A stretch of DNA of 64,000 bases from the NCBI RefSeq assembly GCF_945859685.1, contig NC_079148.1, positions 127,057,621-127,121,620 of the forward strand, read 5' to 3'. The notes under the pieces were generated by a model, which saw only the letters and a list, made by a program, of their open reading frames with translations, searched no databases and was not told the DNA's origin. The stretch's first letter is position 1; each line of letters starts with the position of its first letter. Shown here piece after piece: positions 11,553-22,825 of this stretch. Source of the DNA: Eupeodes corollae. Taxonomy: Eukaryota; Arthropoda; Insecta; Diptera; Syrphidae. Made by a program: the position numbers and the translations under genes.

Positions 11553-11570
11553 AGGCAACGAAGGACCAAA
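11553..11570 (-). other. Candidate BEL primer binding site / LTR edge
   Basis: The minus strand reads TTTTGGTCCTTCGTTGCC about 460 bp before gag. BEL-like internal regions in insects often begin with a TTTGGTCCTTCG-like sequence next to the 5' LTR; that is from memory of the family. The LTR would then end at TGCAGAACA just above 11570. A matching second LTR is absent, so the edge cannot be confirmed. Confidence 0.35.
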
Positions 11571-11579
11571 ATGTTCTGC

Positions 11580-13070
11580 ACAAAAAAAAAGTTTGATTTT
11601 GTTATAAAAAATATAAAAAGAAACTCAAAACTTCAAATTTATTAAATTTGTCTTAATTTTAGAAAACACCCTTTTCAAATCACAATTTAAACCGAAGAGT
11701 CCATGGTTCTTGTAATAACCTCCATCTGACCTTCTTTTTATTAAATTTGTATAACAGCTGGTGATTTTTAATCCCACATTATATTAATGGTACGAGTAAG
11801 TTGACATTCCGATTGTGGCATAATCCAACTAGTTTCATAGATCCGCAACAATTCTTATTTTTCAAAATGAATCTCCTTTTGTAGATTGTAAGATTATGTA
11901 TAATACCAAATATCCGTTGGTTTTTCCAAGTTTTCGTATTCCCAAATAATTGGTTGGTTGTGCTTTTATTGTTTCCACTTAACTTGTGACTTGTTTATTT
12001 TGTGGAACTATATAAAAATCCCTTAAGGCCTTTTTTAAGTAACCTTGCTCCATTTGATTAGATTTGTAAATGTACAGTACGTGTATTTTTTCATTTAATG
12101 GATGCAACCACTTTGTCTGATTCAATATTTACCGTCTGCTGATTTTCCACCAGCAGACATTTGCCATTACTTTATTCAATTAGGAATGGTTTCGGGTTTT
12201 CTATAATGCAATAAAATATTTTTTCTTTTTTGAAAGAACGAACAAAAATAAAATCAAAGCAAAATAAAATATTTATGTTTTTATGTACATAGATCAGGTG
12301 CGCTTTGTCTAAATTCATTGAAATCAAAAAATCAATCATGTTTTATTAAACTTTAAATTTATTTCAACTTCTGTTAAAGTCACTCACGTTTTCAAAACAT
12401 TTATTTTATTTAAATAAATACATGTTTAACCTAATATTCGTATGCAGATGAGCAGAACTTGTCTAGATAACTGCATAATGTTTTTCATGGTTCACTCAGG
12501 CGTATGCGCACTTTTTTTTTATTTGCATAAAACAAAAACCCTCTTTTACGAATAATTATTATTAATACCATTAAATTGTTCTCTTTATATTCCAGTTTGG
12601 AATTGAACGAACAATATTAATTCACATGTGTGTTAAAAACACGTTATGTATTCACATATTATTTGTTTTATAAATTTTCAAATGTAAACAAAAAATCTCT
12701 TGTGTTTAGATTGAATTAAAGGGAAATCTAAATAAAATTATGCCAAATCATTTCCCAGTTAGAAATGTATCTAATTTTAAAAGGAAACTCAAATATGAAA
12801 GTGCCAACAAGGACGCGATTTGAGGAGATTAAATTAATGTTACATATGAAAGTACGTCATCCACACGTTTGCAGTAGGAATGAAGGAATATTCGAGGATT
12901 TAATGGTATCTCAGTAATCTTTGTTTTATTTTTAATGCAAACAAAGGGGATTCGTTTGAAATTAAAAGATTTGTATATTTATTGAAATAAATGTGGGTTA
13001 TTTGTATGGCTTTAAATATTAACCTTATGTCAAACGTAATTAAACAAGAAGTTGTTGTTTCATCCATAAT
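11580..13070. other. AT-rich non-coding stretch
   Basis: The first few hundred bases may contain the BEL 5' LTR. Beyond that I see no coding potential or repeat apart from a short hairpin at 12134-12158. Confidence 0.4.
12134..12158. other. Perfect 8-bp stem hairpin
   Basis: GTCTGCTG and CAGCAGAC face each other across a 9-nt loop. It could be chance in a 64-kb window; there is no T-run or gene next to it that would suggest a terminator. Confidence 0.4.
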
Positions 13071-13071
13071 G

Positions 13072-13095
13072 AGTTAGTTAGTTAAGTTAGTTAAT
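13072..13095 (-). repeat. TAAC-type microsatellite 3' tail of element A
   Basis: The minus strand reads AATTAACTAACTTAACTAAC followed by TAACTC, about 210 bp beyond the end of the element A coding region. Short tandem tails at the 3' end are usual for many LINEs, so this probably marks the insertion end. Confidence 0.55.
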
Positions 13096-13306
13096 TGACT
13101 TTTTATTAAAATTATTTTTTTGGTGATAATACAATTTTTTTTTATACAATAGTAATATTAAAACAAAGTCTTTTAGTTTGGCCTAAGAGCCGTCTACTAG
13201 ATTAACATTTTTGTATTAAAATATAAATGTTTTTGTAAATAAGATAAGTTATTAACAAATTAATTTAAGTATTGACAAAGTAGTATATTCTTATTATTTT
13301 TTTTTC

Positions 13307-14080
13307 TTAAAAATCTTCTTCTCTGATTTGTTGTCTGTACTTCAGGGTAGCTTTCACATATGTATAGAGTATATTCCATCCTCGTCCACCATTCAGAATT
13401 CGTTTAAACTCATCGACGTCTAAAGTTCTATCTCCAAAATACAAAAGCCGGAACTCGCAGAGTATTGGACATACAGCCATAAAATGATATGTGTCTTCTC
13501 TCTCGTTTCGATTGCAAAGATCACAGATTATGGGGAGGTCAAGTCCATGAGGCACATAATTTAACCCTATCAATTCACCTCTTATCATAAAGATGTTTCT
13601 TATCATATCTGACGTATATCTGTTTAAGAAGTATGTTCCCTCATTTAAAACATAATTAATGGTGCTGTAGTAAATTCTATGTTGTGAAGAACGTGCTTCA
13701 TTTAAGTAATTGTTGTACAGGCAAGTTGCCGCACTCTTGATGATGGTATCATATTTGATTCTTATTGTGGCCTCGTCGTCACTTGGATTGAGTGTAAAAT
13801 TGCAACCATAACAAGTAGCCATTTCCTTCCATTCATTTACAAGATCATTATTTTGATTTATCATGTGTTTCAGCAGAACTTTTGGTAAGCGTTCATCTTT
13901 CATTTCCATTACTTTCATCATATATTCGAAGTGAATCTTTAGTGTTGTAATTATAAGTGGACTACCAGTCTCGAGATATAACGTGTAGTCTTTGAAACTT
14001 TTCAACGGTTTTTGACGAAGTATATCCCCAAGCTTGAGCTGCGTATAGAAGTATGCTCTGAGCAGTTGGTTTTATTAGTT
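13307..14080 (-). pseudogene. Element A RT C-terminal and zinc-finger region
   Basis: The piece begins next to element B with SILLYAAQAWGYTSSKTVEK in one frame (about 14066-14000) and continues, after a frameshift, as a 232-codon open frame (14005-13307). That frame includes YLETGSPLIITTLKIHFEY. Near the end is a Cys/His cluster CDLCNRNEREDTYHFMAVCP (C-X2-C...H-X4-C spacing), the nucleic-acid-binding motif found after the RT of many LINEs. It ends with a short basic stretch. The same cluster recurs in the other two copies (LCNLKETENVFFF and LCNLKDRENVFHF), which confirms the family. Confidence 0.85.
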
Positions 14081-14084
14081 TTAT

Positions 14085-15339
14085 TTTTGAGCTATGCGCT
14101 ACATATTTGCTTTACATCGTTTTGGAGAAAGTAAGATTATTGCACTTGATATTTCAAAAGCATTTGATAGGGTTTGGCATCAGGCTCTCTTATCGAAAAT
14201 GCGTGCATTCGGTTTTCATGAATCCCTGCTTCATTGGATTAGTAATTACCTTTCGGATCGTTCAATACAAGTAGTATTGGATGGATTCAAGTCCGAAAAC
14301 CATAAAATAAATGCTGGTGTGCCCCAGGGCTCTGTTTTATCTCCAACACTCTTTCTCATTTTTATTAATGATCTTCTGTCTGTAACATCTAATCCAATAC
14401 ATTGTTTCGCTGACGATAGTACTCTTAGCTTTTCATATTCGTTTTCAGACTCACATCCCTCTTCTTCGGATGTGGAACTGCAACGACAAAATATGATAAG
14501 CTCATTAAATTCCGATCTTAACAGCATTGTTCAATGGGGATTAAAAAACCGCGTGGAATTTAATGCTTCGAAAACCCAATGCTGTCTTGTATCGTTAAAG
14601 CGAGATATACCCCCATTGCCATTATCCATGGATGGCACTTGCATCAATGAGACTGAACACCTCGATATTCTCGGTATGTGTGTCACCAACCACCTCTTAT
14701 GGAATGATCACATACGCGATGTCGCCAAAAATGCCGCAAGGTGTTTGGGTTTTCTTAGGCGATGCAAGAAATATTTCACCCCTTCTGATCTGGCTGTTAT
14801 CTACAAGACTTACATACGTCCAAAGCTTGAGTATAACTCCCATCTCTGGGCTGGTGCTCCTGCAACTTACTTAAGCCTCTTGGATAGTATTGAACGTAGA
14901 GCATTTAAATTGATAGGTGATAATATCATCATAAGTTCATTTACTTCGCTTGAACATCGTCGTAAGGTCTCTTGTCTGACCCTTTTTTACCGTTATTTTA
15001 ACGGCTTATGCTCTAGTGAAATAGCCAGTTGCATTTCTCCCCTTAAACAGTTCAACCGTAATACTCGCGCTTCTAGGAATGCTCATCAGTATACCCTCGA
15101 GCCCAACTTCAGTCGTACTGTCAAATACAGAGATTCGTTCTTTAGCCGTACTACGCGAATGTGGAATGCCTTACCACACTCTGTCTTTCCTAGTCATTGC
15201 AATATTCAGGAATTCAAAACCAATGTGCACCGACATCTCCTTTTAAACCCTCTCTCCTCTTCCTAGTGCTCACACTGTGCATCTGCATAATAAGGGTAGT
15301 AATATCCCCTTGAGTGTGTGTTTATTATAAAAAAAAAAA
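14085..15339 (+). mobile_element. Element B: 5'-truncated LINE nested in element A
   Basis: Element A reads up to about 14085 on one side and resumes at 15340 on the other, so the plus-strand material in between is an insertion. It has a LINE RT frame, a short 3' UTR (AATAAGGGTAGTAATATCCC region) and an A-run at 15329-15339. A clear target-site duplication was not seen. The open RT frame suggests it is younger than its host. Confidence 0.85.
14094..15266 (+). CDS. LINE reverse transcriptase, 390 codons open (5'-truncated)
   Basis: The open frame covers the RT palm and thumb plus C-terminal region of a CR1/L2/jockey-group LINE. Motifs: SKIIALDISKAFDRVWH (palm, residues about 13-29), NAGVPQGSVLSPTLFLIFIN (about 72-91), HCFADDSTL (catalytic box, about 102-110), LKNRVEFNASKTQ, and HLDILGMCVTNHLLWNDHI (thumb). 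The C-terminus has SRTTRMWNALPHSVFP and FKTNVHRHLL, typical of this group. RT fingers, endonuclease and ORF1 are missing, so the protein could not retrotranspose on its own; the ATG is only the first one in the truncated frame. No stop or frameshift is seen over 1.17 kb, unlike all neighbouring elements. Confidence 0.9.
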   Translation: MRYIFALHRFGESKIIALDISKAFDRVWHQALLSKMRAFGFHESLLHWISNYLSDRSIQVVLDGFKSENHKINAGVPQGSVLSPTLFLIFINDLLSVTSNPIHCFADDSTLSFSYSFSDSHPSSSDVELQRQNMISSLNSDLNSIVQWGLKNRVEFNASKTQCCLVSLKRDIPPLPLSMDGTCINETEHLDILGMCVTNHLLWNDHIRDVAKNAARCLGFLRRCKKYFTPSDLAVIYKTYIRPKLEYNSHLWAGAPATYLSLLDSIERRAFKLIGDNIIISSFTSLEHRRKVSCLTLFYRYFNGLCSSEIASCISPLKQFNRNTRASRNAHQYTLEPNFSRTVKYRDSFFSRTTRMWNALPHSVFPSHCNIQEFKTNVHRHLLLNPLSSS

Positions 15340-16440
15340 GGTATTACAGATAGAATTGATTGCTCTTTTTTCTTCCGCAAGTTTTGTTTTGTGATGTTTT
15401 TCCATGTTCAAGTTTGCTGTAAACAGAACTCCAAGGTACTTATACTCTCGTACAACTTCAATAGTTTGTCTTTGGTATTTCCAGTTTCCATTCCTCGAAA
15501 AGCGACCTCCTCCATTCCTGAAAATCAAAACCTTTGTTTTTTCGAGGTTAATTGTTAGATTCCAAGATTTGCAGTAGCTTTCAAGCTTATTTATTTTAAG
15601 TTGCAGGTTGTTTACCGTATCTCCTAGGAGGAAAATGTCGTCAGCATACATAAGACCAGGTATTGCGACTTGGTTTATCGCGACTCCACTCACCATTTCA
15701 TCAGTTAAGTCGTTGATGTATAATATAAAAAGCAAAGTACTCAGTATGTATCCTTGTTTCACTCCCATTGTCGTAGGAAACTCTTCCGATTGAAAATTTC
15801 CATCCCAAACTGTTGCTACATTATTTTCATACAGGGCTTTTATTATGTTAATCATCTTATAGCTTATACCAATTCTATGGAGTTTGTAATATATGGCTTC
15901 ACGTGGTATTGAGTCAAAAGCTGATTTGAAGTCAACGAACAAGGCGTAGAGTTTTTTTGTTTTCGTTTGTAAATTTGGGCAATACTTAGAAATGCAAATA
16001 TTTGGTCGAAAGTTGAATACTTTTCTCTAAAACCAGCTTGGAATTCATGTAAAATATTTTTGCTTTGAATCCATTTTGATAGTCTATTATAAATAATGGC
16101 TGTAAACAGTTTGGCTGAGGTATTCAGAAAGGATATGCCTCTGTAGTTGGCTGGATTAGTAAAATCCCCTTTTTTGTAAAGAGGAAATATAATGGCGTTT
16201 TTGAAGCTTTGTGGTATATCCTCGTTATGAAACCATCTGTTAAAAGTGTCGGTTAGGGCTTTTGCATATTCAGTGGTGCAGTTCTTATAAAATTCGAAAG
16301 GAATTCCATCTTCTCCTGGAGCCTTATTGTCTTTAGAATTTCTAATTACTTGAATTGTTTCCTCAATATCAAACGGTGCATCAAGGTATTCATCAATAAA
16401 ACGGGATTCAGCATATTGAATCTAAGGGGACATCTGCGTG
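15340..16440 (-). pseudogene. Element A reverse transcriptase core
   Basis: Reading down from about 16420, the frame gives FDIEETIQVIRNSKDNKAPG and GIPFEFYKN (fingers). Next come KNAIIFPLYKKGDFTNPANY and RGISFLNTSAKLF (finger/palm boxes), then HEFQAGFREKYSTFDQIFA. A frameshift near 15960 leads to the open frame 15942-15325 with FVDFKSAFDSIPREA, TTMGVKQGYILSTLLFILYI and GLMYADDIFLL, so the catalytic box is intact. The thumb (LEKTKVLIFRNGGGRFSRNG, YKYLGVLFTANLN) runs to the point of element B insertion after AINSICNT. Apart from this frameshift the domain is remarkably well preserved. Confidence 0.9.
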
Positions 16441-16519
16441 ATATTCAAGAGATCTCTAAAATACGCATGCAATTTACATGATTTGAGCTGTACCGATATT
16501 CTGTTTTTTCTGCCATTCA

Positions 16520-17720
16520 TTATTTGACTGCTTTCCAAAATTCAGCTGACGATCGGGCATTGTTAATTGAAGCAATATTCCTGAATTCAAATTCGATTTT
16601 TTTTGTTTTGCAGATAGACTTGATTTTTCTATTCGCTTCAGCATACAATAGCTTGAAAACAAATGTTTCGTGTTTTCGGAGTAATTTAAGAAAAGCAAAT
16701 GACTTGTTTCTCGCTTTTATACAATCCTGATCAAACCATTTTTGCTTACAGTACTTATTGTTTCTTGAGAATTTTAGGCTGGGTGATGCAGTCTTGATTA
16801 TATCCGTTAATTGATCAATACTCAGTGTTTCTTCAAAAGTGATTTGATGATTTAGTTCTGTGTTAAGCGAAGTTTGGTAATCAATTAAATTGTTTTTATT
16901 CCAGAAAAACTTAAGCAAGAGAGTGAGCTCAGTTGTATTTCGCTCATTATGATTCTGAATCAGTTCAAATTCAACTTCCAACGGTATTTGATCGGAAAAT
17001 ATCTGACTTCCTATTCGAAAGTCTGTAATCAAACCACACCAGGTAGCATTGGCAAAACAATAATCAATCACCGAGCATGCAGTGCCTCTTATAAAAGTGA
17101 GCTCACCTTTTGAATCCCCTTCGCAACTTCCATTTAAAACATGACAGTCAAAAGCATCTGTAAGTTCAAGTATTTTACTACCTTTCCTGTCACATATCTC
17201 GTCTTTGGATTGTCGATTTGATTTCAAAAGTTCACAATTTGTGCCTGACGAGAAATCGTTCTGGGAGAGTCCTATTCTACCATTGAAGTCACCTATGAGA
17301 ACCAGTTCTTTTGAATTTAAATCGTTAAGTAGGTCACAAAGCTTGTCGAATTCTTGTTGCCATTTGTTGCAGTTCAGGTAGATAGGAACCAGGTATAAAT
17401 TATTTGTACTTACACTTAACTTACTAGTACATGCGAGTTATGTACATACGTTAACAAATTCTACATTCAAATCTATACTTTTACGGTATGCAAAAAGTTC
17501 ACCTCCACTTGCTCTTCCGAATATGTTTAGTTTCTCTGCAGGAATGCATTTTAGTTCATAATTTATAAAAATATTGTTAAATTTTACTTGATCAACATTT
17601 AATAAGTGCGTTTCAAATAAGAAGAAAATTTCAATTTTTTTTAAATAATTAAAGAATTCAGTAGCATATAATTTGTTATTAATTCCAGAAATATTATAAC
17701 TTAAGATTTTATATTTTCTG
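16520..17720 (-). pseudogene. Element A AP-like endonuclease
   Basis: The domain nicks target DNA to prime reverse transcription. From 17720 downward: LSYNISGINNKLYATEFFN (the N of the first box), FFLFETHL (catalytic E in the ET box), GRASGGELFAYRKS, a stop, then LVPIYLNCNKWQQEFDKL and ELVLIGDFNGRIGLSQ (GDFN box). The open frame 17227-16520 continues with GELTFIRGTACSVIDYCF and FSDQIPLEVEF. The last box normally reads SDH; here the catalytic histidine is glutamine. The rest of the frame (KWFDQDCIKARNKSFAFLKL) is the linker to the RT. Confidence 0.85.
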
Positions 17721-17749
17721 TTGTCTTGAATCGAGTAGACGGCTTGGGC

Positions 17750-18240
17750 TCATTGACTGTGCCTATCTAAAGCTCCAGTCATGTTTTGTACAGCGTCGTT
17801 CTTTTGTCTTACTCTTACTATCCCTGTACTTGTACTCGCTGTCGAATTTGACAGTTGCACTTCGTTATCATTATTTTGGCTTTCATTCATAAGTTCGCTT
17901 ATAGTATTTCGTACACCTGTTGGGATATTACCAAATATTTGTATCAAAGTTTGGATTCCATCAAAATTTCCGCACTTCAATCCATCAGAATTGTCCCATG
18001 TGAATATTTTATCCTCAACATGCAAGCGATCGTCTCTTAATACAATCTTTTTCTGAGGTTGATTAACTTTGATCTTCTTTGGCGTACATTAAATGGAAGG
18101 TCTTTGCTGACGGAGATACCAGTGTTCTTAAGTTTGGCTGAGTTTCGTAGGACACCCAAAGCTTTTTCACGGGTTTTCATTTGGATAACAATTGTGGCTT
18201 TTTGATTATCTCGGGTTTGGACTTTGAAGGCGCTCTCCAT
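17750..18240 (-). pseudogene. Element A ORF1 remnant
   Basis: Two short minus-strand frames precede the endonuclease. The first (18240-18037) has MKTREKALGVLRNSAKLKNT and ISVSKDLPFNVRQRRSKLIN, which resemble the nucleic-acid-binding segment of L1-like ORF1 proteins (a KNTG..I...LP...RQ.R pattern). The second (18025-17750) has IFTWDNSDGLKCG and a low-complexity Ser/Thr/Asn stretch. ORF1 proteins coat the element RNA. An in-frame stop and a frame change show decay. Similar peptides in another frame continue up to about 18330. Confidence 0.6.
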
Positions 18241-18330
18241 AAGTTATACGGAAATTTTCAATCTTCATACTTTCTTGAGTTTTTACTGGCAATCGTAGAG
18301 TCTTAGTATAATATGGCTTTTGCTTAAATT

Positions 18331-20560
18331 TTGACCAAGAGAAACCCAAAAAAGTACGTCTCAAGTCTACTTACATTTTTTCAGATTCTTTAATTCAAAA
18401 ATGTATTAAACATTTTCCTTATGAAAATTGTCAATTTTCATCTTAAAATCAATAACGATTACTCATTTCCTTGTTTTTCTGTACGTCTTCTATTTCCAAC
18501 GACCTGAACTCTAATCTTTAAGTTATAAAAAACATAAGCTTTTTAGATCTCTTATTTTACTCGTTACAAACAAAAACATCGACCTTTTATACACTACATT
18601 GAAGACAATAGTGAGTTAGAAATTGAAATTGTTTTCCACCCTTCTGATGCTTTGGGGGCTAAAGGTAAAATGGAAAAATGATTTTGTTACATAAACCTGA
18701 AGCTATCATCATCGTTCTCAATCTATTTAGTAAGGTTGGAGTCAGGTGGGAAATACAAAAAAAGTTTATATTTTCTTTTGTTTACCTTTTTGAAAGTGTG
18801 GTGCGTCTTGAACGAACAAAAAAAATATTTTTCCTGTATTTTGTATTTCCAAAAGATAGAAAAACCACGGTATGTAAAATTTCATATGCAAAAACCTCCA
18901 TGGCCTTAGAAGGTAAATCAAATCGATTTACATAAAGCCATTTGCACCTGATGTTTTGGTTCTTTTGCTGTATACACTCCCTCCAATATTATTAACACCT
19001 TTTCGCTTAGGGTTGACTATATGGCATGTTAAATTGTTGCATATCTTTTCTATCCGCTATCATTTTGAAATGGAGTGGAAAATATGCCACTTAATGTTTG
19101 TTTATTGTTTTTGTCTTTCACGGCTTTAAGGTTTGGATAAGAGGAAAGTATTTTTTATTTCTTGTGACAGTTTGATGGGTTAGACAAAATGTTTTTGTAA
19201 TCAAAAACTGGCAAATTGAGTAATAAAGAGATTTTGAAAATTGAAATCACTGTCTGCAAGAGAAATAAATATGTTAGAAATAGATTACTTAATCCTCTGA
19301 AGAAAATAGCTGGAGCTTACGTCAAATGTCTTCTGACGCACGTTTTTGAAGAGAACAATTTTATTTGATTGATTGCAACTGTCAAAATTAATGTGCAAAT
19401 TTAAAATTATGGCATTCTGTCAGAAATGAATAAATTTAACAAATCTTTTACAGTGTATCGTAAAATTACCATATTATTTAAAATTTCTGACAGTTCTTAT
19501 GTTTTACCAACTTATACTTGACTCAAGAACTATTCCATTCACGAAATTCTAAGTTGTTTAGTTGCCTGTAAAATGTTTACCACTTAAAGCCAATTACATT
19601 TCAGCAAACCTAAAAATGTGTTCAGCAATATCATTATATTTCAATGATACATACCATAAGAAGCAATGATGCCTAAACATCAAAATAAGGGTGAGGAAAC
19701 GACATTTTAAATAATTTTGCTCTAAATTTTATTCACCCATTCCATTATGTAAATTAGAATGAAATTAAGTTTTTCCTTTTTCATTTTGTTGTTGCTGTTG
19801 TCGTTTCTGAAAACATAAACCCTTAGGCGATATAGCTTTCCTTTTGTGGGAGGAACTTCTGTTTTTTTTTTGTGTGTCATGGAAGAAAAGCAAATGTAGC
19901 ATTGTATAAATGCGAAGAATTAAATGTAATATCCTGTTGAATTGCCATCATAAGTTTAACCACGTTTTAGTCTATTGTTGTAGGCATTTGTTGGATTTTA
20001 CCTTAATGGACATTAAACGGAAACAGACGATAATAATAGGTAAAAGTGCTACACGACTATGAGAATGAAATTGAATAGTCCTAGAATTTAAGTTATGAAT
20101 TAAAAAAATGTTTAGCTACAGAATAAGTTTTGCGCTTAATGTAAACTCTTAAAAAATGGGTTGCATCAGTCAGTTATTGTATTGGTATAAAGTAACATTG
20201 CAACATTTTAACCGTTTTCCGAATGTTAAAATTTTAATTTAAATATTGAGAACAGCCCCTCGAAATAAACTCCGGAAAACTAAAATATAAAATCCTTGCT
20301 TCGGGGAAATACGTTACAGATTGAGGGGAAACACTTTTTATTATAACCAAAACAATGTTTTGACATGTGATAAGGACCGAGGTATGGAGTTTTTCCAACA
20401 ACTGACAGTTGATGTGTCATCAAATGAAATTCCCACCATAGACCTTCTAACTGTAGGTATGCAGATTGCAGGTGCTGCCAAATTTTATTTAATACTAATT
20501 CCGTCAGCCATGTTTACCCCAGTAATGTTGGTAAAGATTTAAAAAATATTATTTCTCGTA
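18331..20560. other. AT-rich non-coding stretch
   Basis: No recognisable protein, RNA gene or repeat. A 73-codon frame at 20321-20542 and an 85-codon frame at 18678-18935 match nothing I recognise and look like chance openings. Confidence 0.45.
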
Positions 20561-20815
20561 AAATATGTTCTTATAATGTATCAGGATTAGTGGACAAAAC
20601 TCTTTTCATTCTCTCTCCGAACTCGGTAGTGAGTGCAAGTGTTTTCCTATTGTCATCCGCAAAAACCTTACTATTACTCGTAAAAGAGTTCGTACTAACT
20701 CTGGTGAAGGCGTCGCGTCGACCGTCCTCCCAGTAAGCATATAAATATAACAAAAACTGATCATTTTTCTGAAATATCTAATAGACACAATTATTACCAA
20801 CCGTTGTAAAGCCTT

Positions 20816-21768
20816 ATGGCTGATACAAACGTAATGGAAAGTGAAAATAATAATGAACGTTTGAACGTCATAACGTTTGTGGTCATAAAATCAACAAATC
20901 AAAAAATGCGTGGCATTCTGAACGACTTAAACATTGAGAAAACCTATGAGAAAATCAAAACTGAATTAAAAAATAAACAGTGTGAATTATTTTCTTATTC
21001 ACGCAAGGAAACCAGACCTCTCAAGGCTATTTTGTCAGGCCTTGACTTAATAAACGATAAACTGATCAAAGAAGAACTCATCTCTTCGGGTTTAAAATGC
21101 ATAGATGTAAAAACAATTTCTACCAAAAAGCAATTCAAAAGCTACATGGTTTACTTTGAACGAGACACTACCAAATTTAATGAACTAAGGCGATGTTTTT
21201 CTAGCATATTTTACACTTTTTAACACATATCCCCGGGAAGGTTACACAGTGTCATAATTGCCAGCTTTATGGTCATGGGTCTTCAAATTGTCACATTAAT
21301 AGTTTTTGTGCAAACTGCTCCGGCTCCCACAAAACTGATGACTGTACTTTGATTGATGTTAGTAGCTGCGCTAATTGCAACGGTCCGCACAAGCCACCCG
21401 ATCCTAACTGCATAAGCCGTAAACAATATTTGGATAAACGAAATAAAATTTCTTCTCGTCGTCAAATCAATAACGTCAACAACATTCAAGCTCCAGCCTT
21501 GCCTAAAGTGCAGCACCAAGTCTCACATGATCGTTTTTCTCTTTCACATTTTCCTACGTTGTCTCATCGTTCAAAACACTGCTCTGTCGAACAAATACCA
21601 ACAACTACAACGTCATCGTCATCAAAAACTAGAATGAATTCACATGTTCCTCTTGAGAACAACTCTCTATTAACTGAAGTCATGACTAAGCTAAGATCAT
21701 GCCTCACTAAATCCGATCAATTCAACGTAATTACATCACTAGCTATTGAGAATGTCTATTCAAACTAA
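20816..21768 (+). pseudogene. Jockey-type LINE ORF1 (gag-like) with zinc knuckles
   Basis: A 135-codon frame (20816-21223) begins MADTNVMESENNNERLNVI and ends at a frameshift. The following frame (open from about 21210 to 21768) contains a tandem CCHC cluster: CHNCQLYGHGSSNC, CANCSGSHKTDDC and CANCNGPHKPPDPNC, followed by a Ser/Thr/Pro-rich tail. This is the structure of jockey-clade ORF1 proteins, which bind element RNA. The sequence 20570-20815, slightly richer in GC than its surroundings, is probably the 5' UTR. Only one frameshift separates the two halves. ORF2 follows with a short overlap. Confidence 0.85.
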
Positions 21769-22800
21769 TATGTTAAATTCCTCTCTTAAAATTTTCAAGA
21801 AAAAACTTGAATTTTTCAATTTCATTAGAAATAAAAAAGTTGATATTGCCCTAGTCACAGAGACTTGGTTAAAAGAGGATAAATCAGGAGGTACGTAGAC
21901 ATCTGAACAAAATTACTGTTGGAGGCGATTTAAACTGTCGTCATCAACAATGGAATTGTCTTCGTGCCAATTGTTGGGGCAATCTACTATACGAAGTAAA
22001 TGAAGTTTATCCTAGCTTTTCATTCCTATATCCACCTAACTATACTTATGTCCCCACATCTCGAGGTAAGAGTCCCTCTACCCTTGACTTTTTCGTCACT
22101 AACATACCCAACCACTGCACCAGGACATTTACTTATAATAGGCTTGGTTCCGACCACCTTCCCGTAAATATTACTTTAGACAATGTACACCCTGTTCAGC
22201 AGAAGACATTTATTTACAATTACTCTGATGCTAACTGGAATCTATTTAAATCTTTTATTAATGCTAACTGAAGAATAAATGATTATGCATCTAACGTTGA
22301 CATCAGCTCGCATCAAGTCGATTCCCTATGCGACAATTTTGTATCTCTTGTTAACCGGGCTTCCGAAGTTGCAATCCCTTAGCTATCTACAACAGCCCAT
22401 AGTCAAAAACAAAAACTTCGTTTGAGAAACTTTGATAGACGTAAATGGCTCCGCTATCTTTACGACTTTTTCCTCGATAATGTCAAATATTTTAACAAAA
22501 TAATCGAATGGCTTATTATCTTAATTTGACAAATCTAGTAAACCATTCTGGAAGGTTACTAAAATACTAAAGAAAAAAGGTACTAATATTCCACCTCTTA
22601 AAGCACAAAATCAGCTTTTCATTGCTCCAAAAGATAAGGCTAATCTTCTAGCAACAAGTTTTGCAAAAAACCACAATATTACTGGTAACCATAATGACAG
22701 CAATACATTGAATACAGTTTCTAGCTCTATTACAACCATAGCCCATTGTTTTCCTGACAACTATTTGGTGAATCCTGAAAAGAAGAATAGACAGGATAAA
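21755..22800 (+). pseudogene. Jockey-type LINE ORF2, endonuclease part only
   Basis: The frame starts near 21750 with SLKIFKKKLEFFNFIRNKKV and DIALVTETWLKEDKSG (catalytic E box of the AP-like endonuclease). An internal deletion then brings in ITVGGDLNCRHQQWNC (the GDLN box, about 21920), STLDFFVTNIPNHC and RLGSDHLPVNITLDNV (SDH box, about 22145). A stop at about 22270 is followed by the linker to the RT (KPFWKVTKILKKKGTNIPPL). The RT is completely missing: at about 22800-22825 the sequence changes to a different LINE family. Confidence 0.85.
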
Positions 22801-22825
22801 TGACTATTTAAAATGAACAATTTAT

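Larger units (their letters stand above)
8846..11570 (-). mobile_element. BEL/Pao LTR retrotransposon, 5' part only
   Basis: Reading on the minus strand from about 11570 to 8846 gives a primer-binding-site-like start, gag, zinc-knuckle/protease and the first half of the RT. RNase H, integrase and the 3' LTR are missing because the element stops abruptly against family R copy 2. The 5' LTR should lie just above 11570, but I could not define its outer end. Several frameshifts and stops make the element inactive. Confidence 0.85.
13072..18330 (-). mobile_element. Element A: near full-length APE-type LINE, interrupted by element B
   Basis: Minus-strand order from 18330 down: ORF1 remnants, an AP-like endonuclease, a reverse transcriptase, a C-terminal zinc-finger region and a TAAC-rich 3' tail. 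A plus-strand LINE (14085-15339) sits inside the RT C-terminal part. Removing it leaves roughly 4 kb. Two further copies of the same clade are in the window (22826-25530 and 38705-38975). The RT box is GVKQG rather than GVPQG. I did not fix the clade. Confidence 0.85.

Noticed and set aside
14060..14090. Target-site duplication of element B (GGTTTTATTAG versus GGTATTACAG)
   Set aside because: Too dissimilar and next to A/T runs to count as a duplication.
14246..14527. Minus-strand frame over the element B RT
   Set aside because: Shadow of the plus-strand RT frame, whose motifs are unambiguous.
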